Source of the DNA: Desulfosporosinus sp.
Lineage (GTDB): Bacteria > Bacillota > Desulfitobacteriia > Desulfitobacteriales > Desulfitobacteriaceae
Assembly: GCA_031292055.1 (NCBI GenBank)
Contig: JARLHV010000040.1
Location: 58,424 to 122,423 of the forward strand
Direction of reading: 5' to 3'
DNA: 64,000 bases
Each line of letters opens with the position of its first letter. Position 1 is the first letter of the stretch. Under the pieces are notes generated by a model that did no database searches, had not been told where the DNA came from, and worked only from the letters and a program-made list of their open reading frames with translations. Positions 43,361 through 52,701 of the stretch are shown piece after piece. Made by a program: the position numbers and the translations under genes.

Positions 43361-43999
43361 CTAAGCGTTTACCAATTCTTTGGCTTTTACTACGGCACTC
43401 CCGGCATCAGGAGCAAAACCGTCCGCTCCGATTTCATCCGCCATCGCCTGAGTTACAGGCGCACCGCCGACGATGACCTTGAACCCTGTTAATCCACTAG
43501 TTTTGAGCGTTTGAACGGTTTCCTTCATTGCCGACATTGTTGTAGTAAGAAGGCCTGAGCAGGCCACTAAGGTTACATTTTCATTTTCTTTGATGGCATT
43601 AATAAATTTCTCTGTTGAAACATCTACGCCAAGGTCAACAATTTTAAATCCGGCACTTTCAATCATCATGGCAACCAGGTTTTTACCGATGTCATGAAGA
43701 TCGCCTTGGACTGTACCAATAACACAGGTACCAAAAGAGGCTGTGCTAGTACCCGCGAGCAGAGGTTTGAGTACAGCGACACCCTTAGACATAGCTTTAG
43801 CGGCCATCAGCATTTCAGGTACGAAAATTTCTCCTACCGAGAATTTGTCACCGACGACACCCATAGAGGCTATCATAGCCTGAAGAATATCTCCCACTGC
43901 GTTTCCTTCATCAAGTGCTTCCTGTACCAACCCTGGAACGAGTTTCGCTTTTCCTGCCTCTACTTTAGCTTTTACTTCTTCAATCTTTGTCATTTTCAA
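43361..43999 (-). CDS. Corrinoid protein (methyl carrier)
   Basis: A 212-residue protein. An N-terminal helical cap (about 1-85) precedes a B12-binding Rossmann domain with the DxHxxG motif (VQGDLHDIGKNLVAMM), the ACSGLLTTTM segment and VGGAPV near the end. The His is the lower ligand of cobalt. It shuttles the methyl group between methyltransferases I and II. ATG 43999 follows AGGAGG. The reductive activator (RamA/OdmC type) needed to reactivate Co(II) is not in this window. Confidence 0.93.
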   Translation of the reverse strand: MKMTKIEEVKAKVEAGKAKLVPGLVQEALDEGNAVGDILQAMIASMGVVGDKFSVGEIFVPEMLMAAKAMSKGVAVLKPLLAGTSTASFGTCVIGTVQGDLHDIGKNLVAMMIESAGFKIVDLGVDVSTEKFINAIKENENVTLVACSGLLTTTMSAMKETVQTLKTSGLTGFKVIVGGAPVTQAMADEIGADGFAPDAGSAVVKAKELVNA

Positions 44000-44023
44000 T
44001 TCCTCCTAGTGATTTTGATTATA

Positions 44024-44827
44024 TTATTTCTTTTGACCAAATTTATCTTCCCGGTATGCTCCGATGTATTCCATGCAGCATTCGTCCTGCCCTAAGAGCG
44101 CTTCAGTGGCATAGATCATACCCATCATATCTCTGTTTAACGGATCGATGATCGCACTGTCCATCCCTGCGTTCATCGCTAATACGATGAAGGCCTGATT
44201 GACGAGTTTTCTGGTAGGAAGATTAAAGGAAATATTGCTTGCTCCTCCTGTGACATGAATTTGCGGATACTGTGTTTTGATTTCTTTAATTACCTCGACA
44301 ACCGTGTTGATTCCATCTTCCGAGGTACAAAGCATTTGAACTAAGGGATCAATATGCAAGCGCGAGGGATCAATGTTATAGTCTTTAGCTTTTTTCATAA
44401 TTCCAGCGAAAACTTCCAGACGCTTTTCTACATCCTGAGGAATTCCTGTGTCATCGCATAAGAGGGCGGCACATTCCCAATACGTATCCGCTATTAATGG
44501 AAATATTACCTCAATTCGTTCTCCCTCCAGGGAAACCGAATTGATAAGACCGGGCTTATTGCAGAATTTAATGGCCTCTGCACAGATACGTACATTAGGG
44601 CTGTCAATGGCAATGGGTGTATCTGTAACCTCTTGTACCAAGTCAATAAGCCACTTCATGGTTTCCAGTTCAATGCTGTCTTTAACTGAAGCACACACAT
44701 CAATGAAGGCAGCTCCTGCTTCTGCTTGAGTTTTAGCAAGATTTCTAATAAAATCTGCATCCTTGGCAGCAATTGCCTTGGCTACGGAAGGAATTGCTCC
44801 GTTGATTTTTTCACCAATAATTATCAA
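44024..44827 (-). CDS. Methyltetrahydrofolate:corrinoid methyltransferase (MT II)
   Basis: A 267-residue DHP-synthase-fold protein of the AcsE/MtvA/OdmD family. VIIGEKINGA-like MIIIGEKINGAIPSVAKAI starts it; PIAIDSPNVRICAEA, HIDPLVQMLCTSEDG and GGASNISFNLPTRK line the pterin site. It moves the methyl from the corrinoid protein to THF, giving methyl-THF for fhs-linked oxidation or acetate synthesis. TTG 44827 follows GGGAGG with nine bases between. First gene of the minus-strand operon. Confidence 0.9.
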   Translation of the reverse strand: MIIIGEKINGAIPSVAKAIAAKDADFIRNLAKTQAEAGAAFIDVCASVKDSIELETMKWLIDLVQEVTDTPIAIDSPNVRICAEAIKFCNKPGLINSVSLEGERIEVIFPLIADTYWECAALLCDDTGIPQDVEKRLEVFAGIMKKAKDYNIDPSRLHIDPLVQMLCTSEDGINTVVEVIKEIKTQYPQIHVTGGASNISFNLPTRKLVNQAFIVLAMNAGMDSAIIDPLNRDMMGMIYATEALLGQDECCMEYIGAYREDKFGQKK

Positions 44828-45071
44828 AACCAGTCAACCTCCCTTTGAATTTTTAAGCTCGGAGTCATTTTTATAAATCGATAACGTATCATCCAGCATG
44901 GTTTATGCTAAACTATAAGTAATTAAAATTTAATCCCCTTTCTTTTCAGAATAGTTGTATAGTTGTATATATGAATATTCGCTTTTTTCGAAATACTACC
45001 TTTGGTCAATTTTACAAAAAATACGGTGTAAACAGTATATGATGCACTCCACCTTGGACAAGGAGGTCTTT

Positions 45072-46313
45072 ATGGAACATAATTCGCTTCTTTCTCAACT
45101 TTCCTTGAAGTTAGTCAAAACGCTCAGCAAAGAGTCAGGCCTGCAAGCCCTTGTCAATCTAGGGTATGAAATACTGGGCAACCCTTTTACGATCACTGAC
45201 TATAGCGTAAAAGTTCTTGCTTCAACCGGTGAAACCAAGGTAACCGATGACCCTGTCTGGAACGAGCTTAAAATGAATAATCACTTTATCTTTCAGACCT
45301 ATTCGTATTATGTGAGGAATAGTTTGTTTAACGAGATAGCCAAGAATGAAGCTCCTTTTTACTGGTCGGATCCTTACTGCAAATATCGCAGACTGATCGG
45401 GAAGATACGTATCAGCAACCGAGATGTTGCCTTTATGGTGGCTTGCGCCCATAACCGGGATTTTAAAAAAAGCGATGAGGAATTGGTCGCTCTGCTTTGT
45501 GATGCCTTTTCGATCGAGTTGCAAAAAACTAAATATATTGATTTCTCTCAGGGACTGATGCATCAAAGCTTTTTGTACGATTTGCTTAATGGGAAGTTCG
45601 AAGACGAACGATTAATCGTTGAACGCCTGAAAATCTTAGGCTTAAAGTTTAAAAGCAAACTGTTCATTATAAACATTGATATCCAGAATTTAGACAAATC
45701 ACAATCAACTCTTCCTTACATGAGGGATGAAATTGAGAATAAATTAGTTAACGCGAAAGCGATAGTTTATAATCAAAACGTTGTAGTACTTGCCAGTTGT
45801 GAAAATGATAGGCATTTTCAAGAGATCGAATTAAAGACTTTAAAAGAATTCATTAATAATAATAATCTGCGGGCAGGAATCAGTCGCCCATTTTCAAAAT
45901 TAGCGGATGTAAAGGAACATTACCTTGAGTCGACCGAGGCCCTAAAGTTAGGAAATCTCCTGAATAAAGAGCAAAATTTTTACAAATACGAAAACTACCT
46001 TATTTTTGATTTGATAAATAACTATTCCCACGATGATAAATGCAAAAAGTTTATTCATCATTCCCTGATAAGACTCATCGAATACGATAAGGAAAACAGC
46101 ACGAATTATGTCCGCAGCTTTTATATTTATCTTTGTAATTTCAAAAATGTTAAAGATTCGGCTACTATTTTGGATATCCATCGCAACACCTTATTTCATA
46201 GGCTGGAAAAAATAGAAAGTCTTTTAAATGTTGATTTAAATGATGGGGATGTATTATTTCAACTCTATCTATCCTATAAGATCCTGGAATTTCTCAAAAT
46301 CACCTTACCCTAA
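45072..46313 (+). CDS. PucR/CdaR-type regulator divergent from the demethylase operon
   Basis: A 413-residue regulator. A GAF-like sensor region (about 10-150) is followed by a GGDEF-like degenerate middle (about 160-270) and a C-terminal PucR HTH (ATILDIHRNTLFHRLEKIES, about 360-385). Such proteins control O-demethylase operons in related anaerobes. ATG 45072 follows AAGGAGG; the open frame begins at 44955. Divergent position from the corrinoid operon, with a 244-base shared regulatory region, suggests it senses the methoxylated substrate and activates that operon. Confidence 0.83.
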   Translation: MEHNSLLSQLSLKLVKTLSKESGLQALVNLGYEILGNPFTITDYSVKVLASTGETKVTDDPVWNELKMNNHFIFQTYSYYVRNSLFNEIAKNEAPFYWSDPYCKYRRLIGKIRISNRDVAFMVACAHNRDFKKSDEELVALLCDAFSIELQKTKYIDFSQGLMHQSFLYDLLNGKFEDERLIVERLKILGLKFKSKLFIINIDIQNLDKSQSTLPYMRDEIENKLVNAKAIVYNQNVVVLASCENDRHFQEIELKTLKEFINNNNLRAGISRPFSKLADVKEHYLESTEALKLGNLLNKEQNFYKYENYLIFDLINNYSHDDKCKKFIHHSLIRLIEYDKENSTNYVRSFYIYLCNFKNVKDSATILDIHRNTLFHRLEKIESLLNVDLNDGDVLFQLYLSYKILEFLKITLP

Positions 46314-46390
46314 TATTAAATGTCTTTTACTGTCTTTCAGAGCATGGTATAATCTTACAAAGTCAAGTCAGGAAAAAGGCGGTAATTCAC

Positions 46391-47155
46391 ATGGACTATA
46401 ATTCATTACTTCGTAAAAAGGAATTTTACCAAAGGTATAAAAGCGTTCTGTCTGATTTTATTATGCAAAATTATAACCAAGCCTTTGAAATAGAATATAC
46501 CCATAATTCCACAGCCATTGAGGGTAACACAGTAAGCCTTATGGAAACAAAAGTCTTACTGGAGGATCAAATCTCCGTTGGAGGTAAGAAGCTAAGAGAG
46601 ATCTATGAGATTGTCAACCACAATAAGGCATTTCAATACGTCAAATCATGCATTTATGATGGAGAATCTCTTGATGAGAAAAGGGTCAAGGATATGCATG
46701 CAATTTTAATGGAAAACATTATGATTGGCGGCATATACCGCAATGTAGATGTTTACATTTCCGGCGCAAGGCATACTCCGCCATCACCAAATGAGGCATA
46801 TAAACAGGTCAAAAATTTCTATGCTGATCTGTCGTACAAAACAGAGATGAACGGAATAGAGCTTGCCGCATGGACCCATGCAGAGTTTGTAAAGATACAT
46901 CCCTTTGTTGACGGTAATGGCAGAACTTCGAGATTGATAATGAATTATCAGTTGATGCTTAAGGGATTCCTTCCAATTTCCATTGCAAAAGAAAGCAGAT
47001 TGAACTATTTTGATGCCCTAGAGAGCTATGCTGTGGATTCAGATTTGAAACCTTTTATAGATTTTATAGCAGCCTTGGAGGAACAGAGACTGGATCTCTA
47101 TATTAGAGCAATAGAACAGCAGCAACAAAATACACAACTGTCTGGACATAGTTGA
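46391..47155 (+). CDS. Fic-family protein, class II (self-inhibited)
   Basis: A 254-residue Fic protein. STAIEGN near residue 40 is the (S/T)xxxE(G/N) inhibitory helix of class II Fic enzymes, and HPFVDGNGRTSRLI (about 175-188) is the active site with catalytic His. It AMPylates protein targets with ATP when the inhibitory Glu moves away. The last residues (QQQQNTQLSGHS) and the stop come from sequence joined to an IS66 remnant, so the C-terminus may be altered. ATG 46391 follows AAGGCGG. Stands alone; it can regulate host processes or act as a toxin. Confidence 0.87.
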   Translation: MDYNSLLRKKEFYQRYKSVLSDFIMQNYNQAFEIEYTHNSTAIEGNTVSLMETKVLLEDQISVGGKKLREIYEIVNHNKAFQYVKSCIYDGESLDEKRVKDMHAILMENIMIGGIYRNVDVYISGARHTPPSPNEAYKQVKNFYADLSYKTEMNGIELAAWTHAEFVKIHPFVDGNGRTSRLIMNYQLMLKGFLPISIAKESRLNYFDALESYAVDSDLKPFIDFIAALEEQRLDLYIRAIEQQQQNTQLSGHS

Positions 47156-47218
47156 AACAGCAAAGGAAAATGGTTTGGATCCCTTCCATTACCTAAACTA
47201 TCTCTTTAAAAAACTTCG
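47148..47218 (+). pseudogene. IS66-family transposase C-terminal remnant
   Basis: In frame +3 relative to the Fic stop, the sequence reads IVETAKENGLDPFHYLNYLF then KKL. It resembles the conserved end of IS66 TnpC proteins (TAKxNGLxPxxYLxYLF). Only about 24 codons remain and the rest of the transposase is gone. The junction with the Fic gene lies between 47140 and 47155. Confidence 0.65.
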
Positions 47219-47260
47219 TAAAATAATCCTCACCTTATTTGTAAGGTGAGGATTATTTTA
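47219..47260. terminator. Strong bidirectional hairpin after fic
   Basis: TAAAATAATCCTCACCTTA / TAAGGTGAGGATTATTTTA is a perfect 19-bp stem with loop TTTG. It ends both the Fic transcript and possibly transcription from the right. It may also derive from the IS66-related sequence. Confidence 0.8.
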
Positions 47261-47300
47261 CGCCCTATAGATAAGGTTAGAAATTCGTTGACATTCACAC

Positions 47301-47492
47301 CTATTTGCAATTTTCACTTTTTTTATAGGATTCTAAAATAAATCGATTCATCATTATTTTTAGATGTCTGACTCTGAAATCTAATTTTTTATCCAAGCAA
47401 AGAATTTTGGGTTCTTTTTCAAAATTAAGATGAATTGCATAGGATATAGTAAATACAACCACAAGGATCCACATAATTACTGGGGCATTCAT
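47301..47492 (-). CDS. 63-residue single-helix protein downstream of the tubulin/GTPase cluster
   Basis: ATG 47492 follows GGAGGAG at ideal spacing. Residues about 4-20 (PVIMWILVVVFTISYAIHL) form one membrane helix, then a basic tail (about 40-63). Co-directional with the large cluster, 80 bases after its last gene. No similarity recognised. The excellent ribosome binding site supports translation; it may belong to the cluster. Confidence 0.55.
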   Translation of the reverse strand: MNAPVIMWILVVVFTISYAIHLNFEKEPKILCLDKKLDFRVRHLKIMMNRFILESYKKSENCK

Positions 47493-47572
47493 GCAAGCTC
47501 CTCCAATCTTCTATATACAAATCCTTTTTTATTATTACCTGCCAAATTCTCACATGTTGCAGGCAATACGGA

Positions 47573-49036
47573 CTATTTTAAAGCCATTTTATTATAGTGA
47601 TCATGAATTTTTTGTCGCTTGACAGCATCAAGTTTTTCATCAAGACTTAAGTTTAGGATAGTTCGACAAATAACATCTCGTTGTCCAATGTACTCTGGTT
47701 TATTAAATTTGTTATAAAATGCTTCAGCACTAAGCTGGAGGCCCTTTGGATTATCTCGAACCAGCTTATCATAAAACACTAAGAAATTTTCGAGTTCCTT
47801 ATTGCTCCTTTGAACCTCAATGTTTTTTGCTTGAAATTCTCGCTTGTAGCTAGCTTGTATAAGCTCTTGTTCCGATGGATTTAACTCTCTAACCCAATCA
47901 AATTCCAGTAAATATAGAAACGCCTTTTCTCGATCCGCTGTTGGCTCCTGATCATTTAAGTAGTTAAATAGAGCTTTCGCCCATTTTTCCTTTTGGGACT
48001 TATTATCTTCTATAAGTTTGTAAAATAATTCATCTTCAAAAAGCAAATTTAGATCTATGGGCTTTAAAGTTTCTTTAGGATTAACAGCAGGTTCTTGCTT
48101 TTCGATTTTTGGATTGCGATTCTGAGCTAGCTGATGTTCCTGTTCTTTGCGTTTCAAAGACTGAGAAACATATTCCCTGTATGTGTCTTTGAAATAATAC
48201 TGAAAAACGATCTTGCGCTCTGATTCATTAAGTGCGTCTGTAAGTTGCTCATCAATTAAAAATCCTTGGAGCGAGTCTTTAAATTCCGAATATTTGATCC
48301 CAGAATAAAACAATCTAGCACAAATTGCTCGCCCATTGCTAAAATCCGTCAGCACTTCACTATAAAATTTCAGAAAATAGGCTATGGTTTGGGAACCAAT
48401 TTTATCCGGATTAATACGGGCAACCTCAAAATAATACTCTACAAGTGATTTATTATATACCTCAGGCACTAATTCATCAGTTTCATAATCTAAATAACGA
48501 GTTTTAGCTATACCTTGAAGACATTTAAGCCGCTGTTGCTTCAATAGCCCTGTATCATATATATAACTAAGATCTCTAAGCTTTTCATAGCGCCTTGCTA
48601 AATCGCTCTCAGATGATATAATCCGCTCGAAATAACCTATATATGATCGGAACAACTGCGAACTGCTTTTATTAAGGATCTGTTGAAAACGATACACAAC
48701 ATTTGCTTGAAAATTGCGGGCAAAAATAAAAATATTAATCAGAAGTAAGATGACGTATAACAGCACTAGCGTGATTGCAGCGGTTGAATCGAAGCGTTGA
48801 ACTATCCAATACAGCACAATAAAAGCGATAGCCCAGCTTAACAGATTTTTTGCACATTGAAAAAGCTCAGTCTGCTTTAACTTTGAATAAGCAGTCTGAA
48901 ACTTTTCTCCTTTGCAATTGGGACAAGCAAATAAATTTCCGGGTACGATAGTACGGCATTGCTTGTTACAGCAAAGATAAATCTTATCATAAATCTGCTC
49001 CGGTATTTGTCGGTTAGCAAACGATTTATTATTCAT
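47573..49036 (-). CDS. Zinc-ribbon two-helix membrane protein of the GTPase cluster
   Basis: A 487-residue protein. An N-terminal zinc ribbon (CCNKQC...CPNC, about residues 22-43) is followed by two membrane helices (about 63-83 and 87-107) and a long, mostly helical cytoplasmic part to the C-terminus, rich in Glu/Lys and Tyr. I do not recognise a catalytic motif. Last gene of the cluster. The zinc ribbon type echoes the GTPase in the same operon. It may anchor the complex to the membrane. ATG 49036 follows GGTGG. Confidence 0.7.
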   Translation of the reverse strand: MNNKSFANRQIPEQIYDKIYLCCNKQCRTIVPGNLFACPNCKGEKFQTAYSKLKQTELFQCAKNLLSWAIAFIVLYWIVQRFDSTAAITLVLLYVILLLINIFIFARNFQANVVYRFQQILNKSSSQLFRSYIGYFERIISSESDLARRYEKLRDLSYIYDTGLLKQQRLKCLQGIAKTRYLDYETDELVPEVYNKSLVEYYFEVARINPDKIGSQTIAYFLKFYSEVLTDFSNGRAICARLFYSGIKYSEFKDSLQGFLIDEQLTDALNESERKIVFQYYFKDTYREYVSQSLKRKEQEHQLAQNRNPKIEKQEPAVNPKETLKPIDLNLLFEDELFYKLIEDNKSQKEKWAKALFNYLNDQEPTADREKAFLYLLEFDWVRELNPSEQELIQASYKREFQAKNIEVQRSNKELENFLVFYDKLVRDNPKGLQLSAEAFYNKFNKPEYIGQRDVICRTILNLSLDEKLDAVKRQKIHDHYNKMALK

Positions 49037-49082
49037 TATTCCACCACCATAAAACTAAGTCTTAGACTCTCTTTAGAGAACA

Positions 49083-51419
49083 TTATTTGAGCATCCGTGC
49101 TAGAGGTTTAGTAGCTTTTGCTGCAATTTTCTTCAGTAGGGGCAGATGCTCAATTTTTATTTCAAGAAGATCCCCTTTAATATCTACGCCTAGGTGAGTT
49201 ATTTCTGGAACTGCTTGCTTGGCTTCTTTCAAGGCCTTAAATATCTTGTCATTTTCTAAAAGAGTCCAATTTTTTCGATAGAAGCTCACAACAGCCTTGA
49301 AAAAATCATAAAGTTCCCTCTTCTGGTTAAGCGATAATTGTATATTTCCTCTCTTGTTCTTTACTTTCGATTTGCTCGTCGCCGTTCGATATCCCTTTAC
49401 TAACCACACCATAAATTGGGGGAAAAGTTGCTCGTCCACTTTGAAATGATCACATAATTCTCTATAATCGTTTTTTTTGTTCGACGTATAGGTAAATTTC
49501 AGGGCTTCGAAAACTGTATTGTTGCCTTTAAAATATGGGTCAGATAAAATGTATTTCAAGGTCTTTTTTACATCTGCCATAAATATGTTATCCATTTCTT
49601 GGCCGACTGTTATGCTAAAATATTGAGGATCAAAAACGATCATGCTTATCTCCAATAACAGCTTGGCTTTACTCTGGTTATTCTGACTCAAATAGCAAAA
49701 TAGAGGCGACAATGTTTTAAAAGCTGTTAAATCACCTATAGTTATGTGTAATTCATCGATCGCTTCGAAAAGCAGATTAACAGCTGAATAGTAAAAATCA
49801 GTTATTACTTTTTTGTTGTTGCTCTGTACCATTTTCATGGTAGATCCTAAACTATAAATTTCTCCAAGCGGGTTTGTGCATTGCTTTAAAACTCGGTCGG
49901 AATGTTTCTGAATAGCTTGAGAATATAGCGGAGACAGTTCAACCTCTTTAAACGTGTTACTTATTTGTTCAACGCTTTTCACCATTGCCGAAAAAGTACT
50001 GTTTTCAGCGAAAATATAGTTTAGCAACACGTCAAAAATCGCGTCATTTTCGAAAAAATATATCTGGGCTAAATCTTCATAGATCGGCTGACATGATTTT
50101 GCTAACTGGATTTGTTCAATAAGCAGATCCAGATCATTCTCACTACACAATTCAATGCTGGTTCCGATTAAATTCAAACAAACTTGATAATGGAACTTAC
50201 TTTTCAGTGCATATTTTATCAGATCTCTGATCAAGCTGCTGCTAGCTGGACTTTTTCCTCTTTTCAGAGTGTCGTTGTATTTGACTAGAAAATCCAACAA
50301 AACATTTCTAGTATATTTGTAATCTTCATCAAAGGCAATTATGTCCATCATGAATTTTGTACATTTCTGGATATCAAGCTCAAACGTTCCATTAGCTAAA
50401 TAATTAAAAATACGGCTCAAATTGTCATAGGTTCCAATCTTAGTTTTGAATTTTTCGTTTGTGCAGTATAATACTTTCTCACAAAAATCAAAATATTCCC
50501 TCAAAGATTCCGAACCAAACCCGACTGATTTTAAAAGCCTCAAATAAGCATCCTCAGGAGGTATTTGATCAGAATCTGTATTAATAAAAATAGAATCATT
50601 AAAATTAAAAATAAAATCATTACTAATATTTCTGTCTTTAATTTTAACGACTCTCTTGGAAGCCGGAATAATTTCTTTTGGAACAAAATATAAAACGATA
50701 GCGTTCTTTACTCCTTTGCCCGTAAAACAAGTCATATACCCGGCTTTTGTCCGGACATCATAAGGGAGCAGCGCATAAATGCCCTGAAGAATAATTTCAG
50801 CTGCTGCATTGATTTCTTGCGTACCACACGGAAGAGAAACAAATAGTTTACGACCATTCTCAAGAGCAAAAAACAAAACATTAATAAGTTTAAACAGGGC
50901 TTCAGAATTTATATGATACTTTTCAAGTGCCATCATCATCAGCTTAGCTTGATTTCGGCCTGTGGAAGCGGATGAACCAAACGGTGCATTTTTAGCTGAC
51001 GCCGAAATGCTATGTAACTGCTCTAAATTTATCTTGTTGCCATTATCCGCGAAAGTTTCGATAAATTCCTGCGGTGAAGTTAATTCCCGATAGTTATGGC
51101 GCATATTTTCCCAACTTAGGGAACCCTTTTGGCAGATGAAATTATGAGTTAAGAAGACCGCCCGATTTTCCATTCTAAAAACCGATTGGCCAATCAACAC
51201 ATTTCCATTGGGTAGTTCTAACATGGATCTGACTTTAGGACAGAGATTATAATCTTCGGTATTAATTAAATTTCCATCAACCTCATATTTACAATAATTT
51301 TCTAATTCTTTTAATTCTTTTAATGTCAGCCCCTCAGTTTTGGCCACGGTATCAAAACCGGGTGTGTTGAGGACTAAACCACCATGGTTGCTTCTAGTAT
51401 AGAGTTGCTGGTCATACAT
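49083..51419 (-). CDS. GAP1-N2-like GTPase-associated protein
   Basis: A 778-residue protein. The N-terminal part (MYDQQLYTRSNHGGLVLNTP; PNGNVLIGQSVF; LTHNFIC) resembles the GAP1-N2 domain, named for neighbours of GTPases in predicted conflict systems. KLFVSLPCGTQEINAAAEII and AGYMTCFTGKGVK fit the middle domain. The C-terminal half is helical, with no clear motif. The start ATG 51419 lies in GGGAGGG context and overlaps the GTPase stop by eight bases, so the two are translationally coupled. Domain names are from recall; a profile search would settle them. Confidence 0.7.
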   Translation of the reverse strand: MYDQQLYTRSNHGGLVLNTPGFDTVAKTEGLTLKELKELENYCKYEVDGNLINTEDYNLCPKVRSMLELPNGNVLIGQSVFRMENRAVFLTHNFICQKGSLSWENMRHNYRELTSPQEFIETFADNGNKINLEQLHSISASAKNAPFGSSASTGRNQAKLMMMALEKYHINSEALFKLINVLFFALENGRKLFVSLPCGTQEINAAAEIILQGIYALLPYDVRTKAGYMTCFTGKGVKNAIVLYFVPKEIIPASKRVVKIKDRNISNDFIFNFNDSIFINTDSDQIPPEDAYLRLLKSVGFGSESLREYFDFCEKVLYCTNEKFKTKIGTYDNLSRIFNYLANGTFELDIQKCTKFMMDIIAFDEDYKYTRNVLLDFLVKYNDTLKRGKSPASSSLIRDLIKYALKSKFHYQVCLNLIGTSIELCSENDLDLLIEQIQLAKSCQPIYEDLAQIYFFENDAIFDVLLNYIFAENSTFSAMVKSVEQISNTFKEVELSPLYSQAIQKHSDRVLKQCTNPLGEIYSLGSTMKMVQSNNKKVITDFYYSAVNLLFEAIDELHITIGDLTAFKTLSPLFCYLSQNNQSKAKLLLEISMIVFDPQYFSITVGQEMDNIFMADVKKTLKYILSDPYFKGNNTVFEALKFTYTSNKKNDYRELCDHFKVDEQLFPQFMVWLVKGYRTATSKSKVKNKRGNIQLSLNQKRELYDFFKAVVSFYRKNWTLLENDKIFKALKEAKQAVPEITHLGVDIKGDLLEIKIEHLPLLKKIAAKATKPLARMLK

Positions 51420-52686
51420 TTCTTTCCCTCCCCTTGATATATCCCAGCTGATAAAGGAGCCAAAGGAATGGTTCATCAACTCGGCACGGCTGCGGTTCAA
51501 CTAATACTTTGGCATTAATTGGCGAATACCCCAAGGATGAAACTGCAAAAAAATGATAATTAGAAAAAATTGCTCTAACATCATTGATAAATGATTTTTC
51601 AATGTTTTGGATAAATTCCATAACATCATTCGAAATATTATTAGTCTGATCCAAGTCTAAGTAACCTGGATGTTTAAAATCTTCAAATATATTTGAATTA
51701 CTTCTTATGGGAGAATTTTCAAGATTAGTCAAAGCTTTTAATTCATCTGACTTCGTAAATACGATAGCAGTAGGAGTTGTCGAAATTTCATCCGGTTGAT
51801 TGCCTATGACTGCTTGGTATAAGTTAGCAAGAACATGTTTCAATGTAATGGAATTGTCAATAATTTCTACTCCTAGTTTTTCTGCCACAACTTTACATTG
51901 CAATGGGTCGACAAGAAGTATCACACCGGATGCATTAGCAATATGACTTGCCTTCAATTTTAAGAAGTCCTGATCAGCCATCGCTTCTCCAGGGAAATCA
52001 TAGAAGCAAAGTGTCAGTGCCGGAATTGTATTATCTAGAAATGCGAACCGAAAGACAAGTGGTCTTATGTATTCCTTATCTGTCGCGCTATGAGCATCAT
52101 TAAGGATTCTTCTGCGCAACTCATCAAAATCTCCTAAATTGCCAATGCCCGAGGAGAGTTCCATACATGAAGCCTCAAAATTATTCTGGGTGTATTTTTG
52201 GAGTATGTCAATCAGCATGGCAATGTACACTGTTTTTCCAACAGAAGTCCCCCCAATCACAGAAATGATATTGCTGGGAGCACGTCCGGCGCTTTTAGGA
52301 AGCTTATTATGGCAATGCGGACAAATTCTGTCATAGCTGACATTGCCAAATTTGTCTTCCAAAGAAATTATTACACTGCCGTCATAGTTTTTGGCTGATT
52401 CCGGATAGGTAGCCGAATCTAACACAGGGTTCTGATCCCCTATTTCGGCCGAATCCACTCCCACCATATCCCAGAATTTATTCAAAACAGGATCTGTCTG
52501 CAAGGCAGTTTCCACTGCAGAATTATCATACCTGGCCGCGCGAAATAAGACATCCTCATGAGAAAATTTACTAAAACAATAAGGGCAAACAATTTCATAA
52601 CTTTCCTGGCGCGGCAGCATTTTCTTTACATCCCAGCGATAGGGATCCTTTTTGCCTTTAAATAGCTTTATGATTTTATCAAGCAT
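51412..52686 (-). CDS. Zinc-ribbon P-loop GTPase (DO-GTPase2-like)
   Basis: A 424-residue protein. Two Cys pairs (CPYC near 34-37 and CPHC near 122-125) make a zinc ribbon around an insertion. Then comes a GTPase core: G1 GGTSVGKT (145-152), G3 DFPG (about 230-233), G4 TKSD (311-314). The G3 Asp-x-x-Gly and G4 TKxD support GTP. It resembles TRAFAC-type GTPases found with GAP1-N2 proteins. ATG 52686 is chosen because TTAGGAG lies eight bases upstream; the GTG at 52695 is too near. It is the probable signalling hub of the cluster. Confidence 0.78.
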   Translation of the reverse strand: MLDKIIKLFKGKKDPYRWDVKKMLPRQESYEIVCPYCFSKFSHEDVLFRAARYDNSAVETALQTDPVLNKFWDMVGVDSAEIGDQNPVLDSATYPESAKNYDGSVIISLEDKFGNVSYDRICPHCHNKLPKSAGRAPSNIISVIGGTSVGKTVYIAMLIDILQKYTQNNFEASCMELSSGIGNLGDFDELRRRILNDAHSATDKEYIRPLVFRFAFLDNTIPALTLCFYDFPGEAMADQDFLKLKASHIANASGVILLVDPLQCKVVAEKLGVEIIDNSITLKHVLANLYQAVIGNQPDEISTTPTAIVFTKSDELKALTNLENSPIRSNSNIFEDFKHPGYLDLDQTNNISNDVMEFIQNIEKSFINDVRAIFSNYHFFAVSSLGYSPINAKVLVEPQPCRVDEPFLWLLYQLGYIKGRERNV

Positions 52687-52701
52687 CTTGTGCACTCCTA
52701 A

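Noticed and set aside
47500..47572. Hairpin after the last cluster gene as a terminator
   Set aside because: CCTGC/GCAGG pairing is weak and the minus strand has an A-run, not a T-run, after it.
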